A stretch of 64,000 nucleotides of DNA, taken from the NCBI GenBank assembly GCA_009746045.1, contig RPFO01000275.1:314308-378307 (forward strand). The letters run 5' to 3'. Each line of letters begins with the position of its first letter. Position 1 is the stretch's first letter. This DNA is from Mesostigma viride. Taxonomy: Eukaryota > Streptophyta > Mesostigmatophyceae > Mesostigmatales > Mesostigmataceae. A model generated the notes under the pieces. The model saw nothing but the letters and a program-made list of their open reading frames with translations, was not told where the DNA came from and did not search any database. Of this stretch, positions 21,701 through 31,084 are shown one piece after another. A program made the translations under genes and the position numbers.

Positions 21701-22436
21701 CGGCCGACGCGCGGAGGTTGAGGAGGTGCCTGGCATCAAGAAGGCGCATTGGTGGCGACTGGACAAGTCCGACCCTGGCCTTTTGATGATTAGGCGCTAT
21801 TCCTGCTACTGTCCGCCCTGTTTGGCTGGGCGGTTTGAGGGATGTCTAAGCGAGTGGTCGTTTATCATCGAGTTCAATGATGCAGGAAGCTCGATGAAAA
21901 CTGTCCGTTTGCTGCCACCGAGCCAGCCCAACCCTCCGGTTCGCATGGTGACGCGGGGGGAGCAGCTGAAGGACAAGCGGGAGGCGATGGGCCGGCAGAT
22001 GAGACTCCACGACTATGTGGCAGTTCCATCGGACAAGGACACGGATCACGATCCCATCCACCCGTTCTGGTTGGCTGAGGTTGTAAGCGAAGCCGGGCCG
22101 ATCGTGTTAGACGAGAACTTCGAGAGGTGGGTCGAGGGCCGGAACGGACGGGAGAAGGAGCTGTTCCTCGCCGGGAACGGCATTCTTCCCGTTCGGATTT
22201 GGAAGCGGGATAAGCATGACCCCCTGCATTTCACGCTCAACGTTGAGGATTGGCCACCGTCACGCCAGCCCGAGCTTGTGAATTGCTATCTCTGCGTCGC
22301 TCCGGCTCTCCGGCTAGAAGCACGCGTGCGCAGCGACGGAATGTGTGCCGACATCAGGATGAGCAAGGAGCTCGACAAGTGGCTTACTACGCTGGTGATC
22401 AAGGATGAAGCCCCGGAGGGGCCGGCACCGACTTAA
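18712..22436 (+). CDS. Three-exon DDE-type transposase-like gene
   Basis: Exons 18712-20277, 20433-21209 and 21690-22436 join in phase 0 through GTGAGT...CAG and GTACGG...CAG introns of 155 and 480 bp, giving about 1029 residues. Exon 1 has a Cys/His-rich region (19.7-19.9 kb: CKYAPDC, CACEKH, CKCGAECAGC) of zinc-binding type. Exon 2 carries GDWAENY, then about 75 residues later MCSDNCAVQFKSRY, then EQHGKGEVDGQGAK. This order of acidic motifs looks like an RNase-H-fold DDE core: first D, second D, and an acidic residue after HGKG. I recall similar motifs in unclassified transposase-like proteins of other eukaryotes but cannot name the family. Exon 3 has CYCPPCLAGRFEGC and a PFWLAEV segment. 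The ATG is uncertain; an upstream exon is possible. The frame is intact. Confidence 0.6.
20337..20357. repeat. Half palindrome in intron 1 of the transposase-like gene
   Basis: TAGCTGCAGCGAGACCC inside the 155-bp intron; the left arm has decayed to CTATAG. It belongs to the family at 7.4-7.8 and 18.0-18.7 kb. Confidence 0.75.
21282..21619. repeat. Palindrome array in intron 2 of the transposase-like gene
   Basis: Five copies at about 21282, 21366, 21445, 21524 and 21596. The first is a perfect variant (TCTCTCTGCAGAGAGA). The others have left arm GTCTCTCTGCAG and right arm CTATACCC. Copies two to four are spaced 79 bp and share the linker (TCGAATTTTGATCACTTGAT with TCTTGTCGT), so this is a second tandem array of a different unit length from the 108-bp array upstream of the SR gene. 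Confidence 0.88.
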
Positions 22437-22445
22437 ACAAGAAAT

Positions 22446-22468
22446 TGGGGTCTCGCTGCGGGTAGACG
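22446..22468. repeat. Degenerate palindrome just 3' of the transposase-like gene
   Basis: GGGGTCTCGCTGCGGGTAGAC, 9 bp after the stop codon. The left arm is intact and the right arm is altered, as in the copy at 7826. Confidence 0.6.
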
Positions 22469-22727
22469 ACGCCCTAGTTTCGGCTCGTATTATATCTTTA
22501 GAGTGGGGCTTCAGTAGGGTGTAAAAAGGTGGCCGCATATATTGTATATATTTTTCGAGATCTTTCTGTGGTCAAGTTTAAGGGTAGTTGATAATTTTTT
22601 GCGGCCTTCAATTAACAGTTATTTTTTACTGCAACATAATTTTATGCTGTATATTTAAATAATGATAAGGATTTCGATATTTTTTTGCACAATCTATTCG
22701 ACATTTGTTTCTGCATGTCGAGAATTT

Positions 22728-22937
22728 ATTGCTCCACCCCCACAAAAAAAATCGTTCCGGAACTGTTCGAAGCGAATAGCACTGACAGGATTCGAACCCG
22801 GGTCCACATTAATGTTCGGAGTGAGGTAGGCCAGCCATCATGTTCCGCACTCAAATCTGGCTCGGGTCCGATCCCTTCCATTGCTCTTCGCTTCGAACAG
22901 CTCCGGAACAAGTTTTTTGGGGTTGGAGCAATAAATA
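22728..22937. mobile_element. MITE, about 210 bp, with about 57-bp inverted ends
   Basis: The left end (TTTATTGCTCC, GTTCCGGAACTGTTCGAAGC) is mirrored at the right end (GCTTCGAACAGCTCCGGAAC, GGAGCAATAAA). The match is about 85-90% by eye over 57 bp. The centre holds a B-box-like stretch (GACAGGATTCGAACCCGGGT on plus), so part of the interior may be tRNA-derived. No coding capacity. Target duplication not resolved. Confidence 0.7.
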
Positions 22938-23256
22938 CTTATTTGCCGGGCGCAGTTGTCATTCCGCCTAGTACAATTGCGTCACTAGTACAATTTTTGT
23001 CTGGGTACGGTACGAACCAATAACGCAATATTTAGTATCTAATCGCCGCTGCTCTTGCTGAATTTTATCCGGAAGCTGAAAAAGGTGTCCGGTGAAGCGA
23101 ATACTAGTGACTGGTGGTCGTGCCCTTCCATTACTCCTTATCGACAAATTTTGGGTTCTACCTGCAGTTATAACCCTTGCGCGTCTGGCTGTCGGGGTCA
23201 CCAATTTCCTGTCGATTGCAAGCAGCCAACCTTGCCGAAATTTAACACTGTCACAA

Positions 23257-23694
23257 ATGGAGCAGAGCAATATTTTCGGTTCTCAGCATACCTATGTGAT
23301 GGTCGACAAAAATGAGCACGCTGCAAACATCAGAATTGATGTAGAGTTGCTCGGACCTTCTGCACAGTGGGGTGCAGGTGTCATTGCGTTCGGCAATGGC
23401 ATGATCGATCTGGTGCCACCCGATTCAGATTTGAACCCTGCTTACCAATGCGTGCCTGACAATCAGGCGAGAGTGGTGGTGGAGAGCACGGAAATTCCGG
23501 GCTCTCCCAATGTATCAATGATGCGCCTGAGGGCCGAGGCCCAGCAGGAGTTCCTGGCTGCTGCGGAGAACGGCGGGGCCAAGTGGAACACCAAAATGTA
23601 TACAGGCGAGCCTCCCAACTACAGGGGAGACCAGTACCAGGGAGTGTACTCCTTCGGCGATTTTGACATCGACGGATGGGGTACCTTTTTCTAG
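23257..23694 (+). CDS. Hypothetical protein, 145 aa
   Basis: From the ATG at 23257 to a TAG at 23694. The protein is well mixed in composition and unlike the repeat frames. It contains HAANIRIDVELLGPSAQWGA, DSDLNPAYQCVPDNQARVVV and an acidic, aromatic end (YSFGDFDIDGWGTFF). The open frame extends upstream to 23092 without a better start, so this may be a last exon. No family recognised. It lies between the MITE and the MULE, on the same strand as both transposase genes. Confidence 0.35.
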   Translation: MEQSNIFGSQHTYVMVDKNEHAANIRIDVELLGPSAQWGAGVIAFGNGMIDLVPPDSDLNPAYQCVPDNQARVVVESTEIPGSPNVSMMRLRAEAQQEFLAAAENGGAKWNTKMYTGEPPNYRGDQYQGVYSFGDFDIDGWGTFF

Positions 23695-23925
23695 GCGCAA
23701 TGCCTAAGTTGTCAAATACTCCGACAATGTCAAAATTGCGAATGATAAAATTACGGACATGTGCACATATATGTACTGATTTAATAAAAAAATTTCGGCA
23801 ATTTTGTTCCCGGCATTGATAATCAAAAGCTGCTAGCAAGCCAAGGACTTCAAAAGTGGCAATAGATCGATGTAGGTCGTCGATAAACTTGTCTAGTCGT
23901 CATATTTCGGTCGCAAAATTCGTGC

Positions 23926-25950
23926 GTGGCCTGCAGGCATCGGACAAAGTGCACGCAACAGCAGGAGTCGGTTGAGTTCGAAGCACGGCAGACACAAAAT
24001 TTCGGCGCAAAGTCCGTCGGGCGAAAAATTCGCTCGGCTGCCAAATTTTCGGCAAGAATTTCGGCGCAATGTCCGGTTTTCGGACGATTGAAATTAGCGT
24101 TTTTTTCTTGCAAAAATCTACCCCATTCCGCGTGGGACCACCCCGGACAAGAAGTGCAGGAGGATGATCCGGACAGCGATTCTGGGGATGAGGAGGAAGA
24201 TGGGGGTGGAAAGGACCATGAGCGTCACCCAAGTGCCAACAAGGCATTTGCGCGGTACACCTGTGCGAGGTATGGCAGCTGCAGGGTCAACCCAAAGAAA
24301 CTGCCGCGTGGGCACCCTAAGGCGCGGGCGTCTAAATTGAGGGGTGAGATGTGCGTTGGATGTCGGGTTTCATGGCGTATCGTGGAGTTACGTGAGAACC
24401 TCGGCACATCATATATCACGTACTCCGAGTTCAGGCATGAGCATGGGGCAACTGGGCTGGCCAGGGACATCTACGAAGGTGGACAACGACTAAGCGAACG
24501 TTGCCGGGAGTTTCTATGCGGTAAGATGAGTGACCTGAAGGATGGGCAGCGGGCTAATTGTAATGCTATCATCCGAGAATGGCAGAGAAGCTTAGAGGAC
24601 TTGCTGGGATCCGAGGAGGCTATCAAGCAAAGGGACTACGCGTTGACTGCAGCGGATGTGAGAAACATGGAAGACAAGTTGCTTTCAACGGCGTGGAAGT
24701 TCCATGCAGAAGAAGCAGAAAGCGTGGAATTATGGGCAGCGCGCTTGGGGGACAACGTCCGCTACTACCAACCCCAGGAGATGACCCCGGACGGTACAGT
24801 CCAACTTTCCCCCTTTGTGCTAGTGTACCAGAATGCATGGCAGCGGGAAATGTATAAACTGCATGGGCAAAAGAAGGCATTTTTGGATAGCACATTTGGG
24901 GTATCCACCATGGGTTTCTCACTGGTGACGCTCATGGTCGTGGATGCTTTTGGTAATGGTGTGCCAGTGGCTTGGTGCCTTGCCAGCGCGGAGACCAGTG
25001 CCGTGTATGAGGCATTTCTAGAAGCTGTGGTGGATGGCTGTGAAACGAAGCCCCCGTTGACAATCATCATCGATTGTTCAAACGCTGAAATGAACGCATT
25101 GAAGCGGGTGTTCCCAGCTACCAAGATCTTTTTGTGTTCATGGCACGTCCAGCGCGCTTGGTGCACGAACCTATTAACAAAGGTGAAAGGTGCCAAGGTC
25201 CGTATGGAACTGATGGAAGAGCTTAATGCCATCTTGTATTACATGAGCTCGCGCCTTGCCGGGGATGCGGAGGCGCAAGTACGTGCGGTGCAATGCCGGC
25301 TCACCCAGTTTTATACCAAGTGGGACCCCATTACCCCCGCATTTGTCGACTACATGCGCAGTCAATGGGAGGACAAGCTGCACATGTGGGCGAAAGCGTT
25401 TAGGGTGGCGGATTATGCCCAACATGATACGAACAATATTCTTGAACGGTATCATCGAACCCTCAAGTATACTTGGCTGCATAACCGTGGGCGCCAACGT
25501 CTTGACTGGCTAATTTACATGTTTGGGTTGATTGTTGGGTGGCTGGAAAGGGACCAACAGCTCAAAACCCGTGGTGTCATCATAAATCACCGTCGGCGGA
25601 AAGAAGAGATGGCGGAGCTTGACAAGGCGTGTAATCTCCAAGCGGAAATACAGCAAGGTAAAACCAGGAGCTGCTGGGCGGAGATGGTCACGGATGGTTC
25701 TTGCACATCCCGTCGCGTTGTGGTGGATTTCGTGACTTGCGTGAGGTCATTTAATATTGACCTCAACTCTAACACGGCCACTTGCGACTGCACCGACTCT
25801 AAAACAGGAAACATTTGTCATCATTTCTTGGTCGACCTCATGCTCTCCGGTGTGGCTACCCGTGAGGACATTGAGCTTGTGATCAAACGCCGGGCAGCAT
25901 TCGGTGTTCCGCCAAACAAGCACTCTTGTGTGCACTTCCTTGAGGAATAG
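23926..25950 (+). CDS. MULE-type transposase with SWIM zinc finger
   Basis: The frame is open from 23926, but the credible protein starts near 24.14 kb (acidic DDPDSDSGDEEEDGGG); the AT-rich part before it may be intron or 5' UTR. A Cys-containing N-terminal region (CARYGSC, CVGCRVSW) is followed by the MULE catalytic core: FLDSTFGVSTMGF (first D), IIIDCSNAEMNALKRVFP (second D), CSWHVQRAW, and NNILERYHRTLK carrying the likely catalytic E. Then comes a SWIM finger, CDCTDSKTGNICHH (CxC...CxH), and about 45 more residues to a TAG at 25948. This enzyme class cuts and pastes Mutator-like elements; SWIM fingers bind DNA or protein. I did not find flanking terminal inverted repeats. Confidence 0.85.
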   Translation: MACRHRTKCTQQQESVEFEARQTQNFGAKSVGRKIRSAAKFSARISAQCPVFGRLKLAFFSCKNLPHSAWDHPGQEVQEDDPDSDSGDEEEDGGGKDHERHPSANKAFARYTCARYGSCRVNPKKLPRGHPKARASKLRGEMCVGCRVSWRIVELRENLGTSYITYSEFRHEHGATGLARDIYEGGQRLSERCREFLCGKMSDLKDGQRANCNAIIREWQRSLEDLLGSEEAIKQRDYALTAADVRNMEDKLLSTAWKFHAEEAESVELWAARLGDNVRYYQPQEMTPDGTVQLSPFVLVYQNAWQREMYKLHGQKKAFLDSTFGVSTMGFSLVTLMVVDAFGNGVPVAWCLASAETSAVYEAFLEAVVDGCETKPPLTIIIDCSNAEMNALKRVFPATKIFLCSWHVQRAWCTNLLTKVKGAKVRMELMEELNAILYYMSSRLAGDAEAQVRAVQCRLTQFYTKWDPITPAFVDYMRSQWEDKLHMWAKAFRVADYAQHDTNNILERYHRTLKYTWLHNRGRQRLDWLIYMFGLIVGWLERDQQLKTRGVIINHRRRKEEMAELDKACNLQAEIQQGKTRSCWAEMVTDGSCTSRRVVVDFVTCVRSFNIDLNSNTATCDCTDSKTGNICHHFLVDLMLSGVATREDIELVIKRRAAFGVPPNKHSCVHFLEE

Positions 25951-26592
25951 CTCTGGGTGAGAAACAAGGCAACTCCATCTGAGAAAGGGGAGGCTTCGGA
26001 TTTTCCTGACACGGCTGACGTCGATGAAACTCCCGATGACGCCCAGCCACCCGACTTTGGTCAACCTGCCAATCACGACAAAGGTCAAGCATCATCTTCC
26101 GTGAAGGAGAAGAATCGGCAGATGCTTAGCCGAATCGAGGCTGCATGGGATGGGGCGGCAACCGAGGATGGTTTGCGGCGCGCCCAAGAGCTCACAAGTC
26201 TAGCTTTGGCGGACGTGGCGCGACAAATTGAAGACTTTGTGCGCTTGGATAGGCAAAGGGCAGCAGTGGGCAATGTTCCGCCTACACCTACCTTGCGCCC
26301 TGTTGATAAACCTGCGGTCAGGAGAGGCACTCGAGACATTCGGCACGACCCCGCTGTAATCGGGCAACAATGTGGTGTCAAACGTGCATTTGTCCGTCGG
26401 AATGGTGGGGCAAAGAAACAGAAGCTGAGCGTCATGGGCCGATTGCAGAAAGATGCTGCCAGTGAGGCAAGCAATGGTGCGGGGTCCCGAGCCCAAAGCA
26501 ATCCACTATGTTCTTTTCCACTTGCTGAAGCGTCGGATTCATCATTGGCCATGCCGGAAGGCGGCCAAGCGGCTGTCGACCACGGCTTGTGA
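25951..26592 (+). CDS. C-terminal extension of the MULE transposase beyond an amber codon
   Basis: The codons after the TAG at 25948-25950 stay open in the same frame for 213 residues to a TGA at 26590-26592. They encode a plausible hydrophilic tail: acidic DTADVDETPDD, helical KNRQMLSRIEAAWDG and LALADVARQIEDFVRLDRQR, then a basic stretch RRNGGAKKQKLSVMGRLQKD. Basic tails of this kind are common at the C termini of SWIM transposases. Either the TAG is a recent nonsense mutation, or it is read through, or the tail is a separate downstream ORF with a non-ATG start. Confidence 0.5.
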   Translation, partial: LWVRNKATPSEKGEASDFPDTADVDETPDDAQPPDFGQPANHDKGQASSSVKEKNRQMLSRIEAAWDGAATEDGLRRAQELTSLALADVARQIEDFVRLDRQRAAVGNVPPTPTLRPVDKPAVRRGTRDIRHDPAVIGQQCGVKRAFVRRNGGAKKQKLSVMGRLQKDAASEASNGAGSRAQSNPLCSFPLAEASDSSLAMPEGGQAAVDHGL

Positions 26593-26709
26593 TGGAGCTC
26601 AAGCTGCCGAGGCATACATGTGGAGGTAATACACTGTGCAAGAGCCAATGTCCTTCGGCGAAGTCATTCCTCACAGGCATGTTGTGTGTGGGCGGGGGCA
26701 GGGGCGGGG

Positions 26710-26983
<274 letters not shown>

Positions 26984-27068
26984 GACTGCCCGACTGCCCG
27001 ACGGCCCGACTGCCCGACTGCCCGACTGTCCGACTGCCCGACTGCCCGACTGCCCGACTGCCCGACTG
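26984..27068. repeat. 8-bp tandem repeat (GACTGCCC)n
   Basis: About ten copies of GACTGCCC with variants GACGGCCC and GACTGTCC, joined directly to the CACG array. Confidence 0.9.
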
Positions 27069-27079
27069 CCAACCTAACG

Positions 27080-29770
27080 AACTCCCTCTCACTGCGTCTC
27101 TCTCTGCTGGGCTTCCTTTTCCCTTTTTCTCCCCCGTTATTGTATTGTGGTTGTGCATGTGCATGTAATGCCCATATGTACGCAATTAGAAAAAGAGATT
27201 CCTGAAGTTTTTCATCCATAGCTTGTCACGAATCATTGTTTGTGTGTGGTTGAGTCCAGGGTTCTAAACTCAGTGCTTGTCTATTTGCTCTTAATGCAGG
27301 AGGTGGTGACCGAGCTTTCGGCATGAAGATTCCAAGACTACCCTCATATTGGAGCATTATCAGCTGGCAGCTGCAAATGCCCAAGGGCTGCAATGGATGG
27401 AGCTCTCGAGTTGAAGGGCCCATTATCATAAAGGCCTGCCTTCACGTTGGCCATGTTACACAGTCATGAATGAATAAATTAATAAACACGTAGACAGCGT
27501 CAGCATATTTCCTGATGGAATGGGGAAGGGGGGATGGGGACAGTCATAAGCTAGCCGCAGTGGTGCAGTATCATGTGTCTTATATGCATACTGCTATAAA
27601 ACTGGGCACCTTGAAAATTTTCCTCGTGGGCTAGCTAGGATCCATGCGACAACTGGATGATTGTGAGGTTCTTCAACATCTACCTGGTCAGTAATTTTGC
27701 AGGTGGCCGGCCAACACAAGGTATGCGTTGCTAACATTCAACACATGCATGCGTCTGCTGATTTAATAATGCATACCGATGCTGGTTGACCTTGATAGCT
27801 AATTTATGGGCGGATCCACACGTCACGTTGCCGTAAGTAATAATCATAAGATGTCATGATTGACTGCGTCAACGAGCATACATCCCCATTGGAATGGTTG
27901 AGCAATGAGCCCCGACCAAATTATCAGTCAAACCTTAATTTGGGTTGAAAGAGCGTCAAACACACAGTCTTGATTGTCCAAATTCTTACTATATGATCTG
28001 ACGTGCATCCATCCTCACAATGCCAATGGCCGCTATCTCATGGATGACAGGAACATGTTTCCTGCTCTAAAATTAAATTAAATAAATTATAGCATGCCTC
28101 GGTGGGGTGGGCATGTAGCACCTAGAGTGCTTTCCAGTCCCTGTAAGTTGCACAGTGGGAAAGGGGCAAAGACACCTGCGTCCTCACTCATGCCCGAAGG
28201 CAGGCCACAGCTGCGTTCAACGCTCGTTGGACTATGGCAAACTGTGGGTGTGCTAAAGCTGAAATATGCGCGAGTATGCTGGTATGTTGGCTGCTCTAAG
28301 GACCGAGCCACTGATGGCCAGTGGTGGAATCATCTTGCACGTAGTCTAGCTAGCCAACCCCAACACTGTCCCAAGGTACCTAGCCACAAAGACCCCACTA
28401 GCTGCAGGCATGGGTGCCAACAAAGTGTGATTCGGCTAGGATCGGCTCCCAAACATGCGAGCCATACATGTGTGCTTTACATTTACGCACACACTGACAA
28501 CCTCAGCCCAGGTCGATCCACGTTGGTTGACATTAGACAACGTATTGACGCTGTAATTACCAAATAAGCAAAAAAGCTCACCATGGGCTCAACAATTTTC
28601 AGGCACGGCATGTGCACGGCAGTTGCCTGCACCTATTTTACAATGCACGCCAGTGGTAAAAAGCTTGGTACTGTATTTCATTGATATTTGTAATGCCATC
28701 CTTGCCTGCATGTCCCAAGGGCTACTCTAAAAAAAGAAGAAGCAGTATCAACGACAAGCTTTCTACTTTAGGACACAAGGATCCCTATACAAACACTCAT
28801 ACAAGAACAAACCCAGCATTCAACAAACCCATCACCAAATGATGCAGTGGTCAGTCACACTCTGCAACCCTAAACTTGAAGGATACAGCAACACTAGCAA
28901 CCTACGCAAAATAAGCAAGATACTGTAACAGATACATGTGGTCCAGTTCCCAGATACGGGCTGACAGTTCCGCGAGGGCCGACAAGGTGTGCTACCAAGC
29001 TTTACGCAGAAAATCAGAAGAGAAAGGCGCGCACGATGACCGCGTCCAGACGCATTTCCCGGTATATCTCTTCAAGGTCTACTTGGAAACTTGGTAGCGA
29101 GGTATGGAGAGGCAATGCATAAAAAGCTCGGAAGCTAACGAGAGAAGGCAGGGTGGGGGGAAGAAGACAGGACGGGACGTTGGAGGAACGCATGAGACGG
29201 AGGGAGGGAGCGAGCAAGGGAGGGAGGGAGGGAGAAAAAAACGAGAGAGGGAAAGATTGCCAGACAAAAGATCGATTCGAAGAGGAAACTAAGTGTGCCG
29301 ACATTACTGCGAGTAGAGAAAGCAGAATTTTTATTGCTATGGATCCCAGGGACGTCAAAGACTGTTTGTCTCCTACTTTAGACAAATTAGGGTCCGATGA
29401 TTATACTTTAGAACAACCATGGCATTCTCGTCGCCCAACTTCCCGGCTGCGCAATTGCCAGGCAATAGTCACTACTGCATCACAAAGAAACCAGATTTTT
29501 GCCACCTTCAAGCGTAAATTGCCAGCACCTTGGCAAAATAATGCAATGATGCCAATTGCATCCTTGACTGCGCTTGTAGTCAACAAAGAAATTAGCCAAG
29601 TCCTACAGTAATTGGCGCGGCAGGCCCTTTTTTCCCGCGTAACTCGTGTGCCGGTCCGGCGCGGCGTGGCCTGGGCAGGCGCGTCGGACTTAGTGCGGTG
29701 GTGTCCCGGAACCCCGCACTCACCCCCGCACTAGAGTTTGTGTCATCAGAGCCAAATTATGCGCTTCCCC
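27080..29770. other. No gene seen
   Basis: No domain or convincing exon in either strand. The AT content is higher than around the genes. A short GGGA run lies at 29207-29232. The open frame at 28094-28567 has a protein-like length but shows no family features or clear splice sites. I treat the stretch as intergenic. Confidence 0.45.
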
Positions 29771-30150
29771 TTGTACATGCCCGCCTACTACAGGCACTAT
29801 ACCAGCTGATGCCTAGCATTTTTAGTCATGTACATGTGTGCCTATGATGAGCCACCCTCCAGATGATACCTAGCTTTATTTAATTATGCCCTGCCCATGC
29901 AGGGGGTCACTCCCTGCTGAGAAGCCATGCCCTAGCTTTTGTATAGCTGTGCTGATCTTCCCCACCTATGACAGGCTCCCCTTAGCTGGGTGTTGCCTGA
30001 AACTCTGGGTGGTGCAGGTGCCCTAGTGCACCTAGAGCAAGTGTTGTTTACATTCCCACCCTTGCAGGAAGTAGCTTAGAATGTATGATAGGCCATATGC
30101 CCCTTCTCTGGGCTATGTGCTACATATACTCCCAACGGAGTTATGTTACA
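29771..30150 (+). mobile_element. ORF1-only LINE, 3' UTR fragment
   Basis: Starts at CTTGTACATGCCCGCCTACT and runs to the terminal CTCCCAACGGAG hairpin followed by an (AATTC)n-like tail. It aligns block by block with 2773-3150 and with the reverse of 52755-53145. It is heavily 5'-truncated and keeps no coding sequence. Differences from the other copies are small substitutions and a few indels. Confidence 0.8.
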
Positions 30151-31084
30151 ATTCAATTCAATTCAATCAATCATGTGTCAATTGATGCACATGGTTTAGA
30201 ATTGCCTTCATTTGTCATTGACTAGTTTTTACTTAGTAATGCTATACGTGTTGCATGTCATGAGGCTGTCAGTCATTCGCTCCATGACTCCCCCAAGGGA
30301 GCACGAGTTTAATTCAGTTCATTAATCAATTCGCTCCTGCTATATTCTGATCCTGCTATATATTTCTGGCCAGCTCTGGTTGTCTCTTTGATATATGCTT
30401 AAGTTGGGAGAACGATGGGCTACACAATACCTTTGGGATCTGTATACCTTCCGTCTTTGCAATTGCCTGCCGGCATGTACTCATTATTGGCTATATTTTG
30501 AAACTGTCCATTTATCAAGGAGACAACCAGCGATTTATTTCCATAATCCTCTAGAAGTAGCAGATCTAGATTTGCGCAGTCGGGGTACGTTCAGCCACGT
30601 GGTCAACCAAGGTCACGTATCAGTGCAAGCTGAACTCGTGACTAGTGGGTAATACTCGATCTTACCTCACGTAGTGTAGTGTAGTTAGGATTTTCTCGAC
30701 TAGATTTAATTTTCAAAAAAAAATAAAATTACCTCACGTTGTTCCCTGTGGGTAGACGGCAACTTTGGGTAGTTTCATATACGACAACGCAAAGGTACGG
30801 CGAGCACGTACTAGCTAGACTAAACTTTCTCAAACAGCCAGCTGGCGCACTACGTACACGTGTACAACCACGATAGCTCTCCCAAGCTGTCTTCAGTCAA
30901 TCAGCTTATCGGATCGACCATTCAATGTTGTACAGGGTGCATGCCTGCTCCCAGTCCAAGTATCCCCTCGCTCTTGCCCGAGGTCTCTCAGCCCCCCGGA
31001 TGAACCGCCCAGTACCCATCGCGAAGCGCCAGAGCTCAAGAAACCCTATAACATGAACACCAGTCTGGACATTGGCAGTACCCA
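30151..31084. other. No gene; LINE tail motifs
   Basis: Contains GACTCCCCCAAGGGAGCACG (about 30287) followed by AATTCAG/AATTAATC tracts, a tail like those at 1.97 and 32.24 kb. It also has GGTTGTCTCTTTGATATAT (30379) and its reverse form ATCAAGGAGACAACCAGC (30517), motifs repeated beside LINE tails elsewhere in the window. Nothing coding. Confidence 0.45.

Noticed and set aside
22780..22860. tRNA gene on the minus strand (GGTTCGAATCC)
   Set aside because: The T stem has a mismatch, no acceptor or anticodon arm can be built, and the sequence is the centre of a MITE.
28094..28567. 157-aa plus-strand frame
   Set aside because: No family resemblance, no supporting splice sites, composition like the flanks; left as intergenic.
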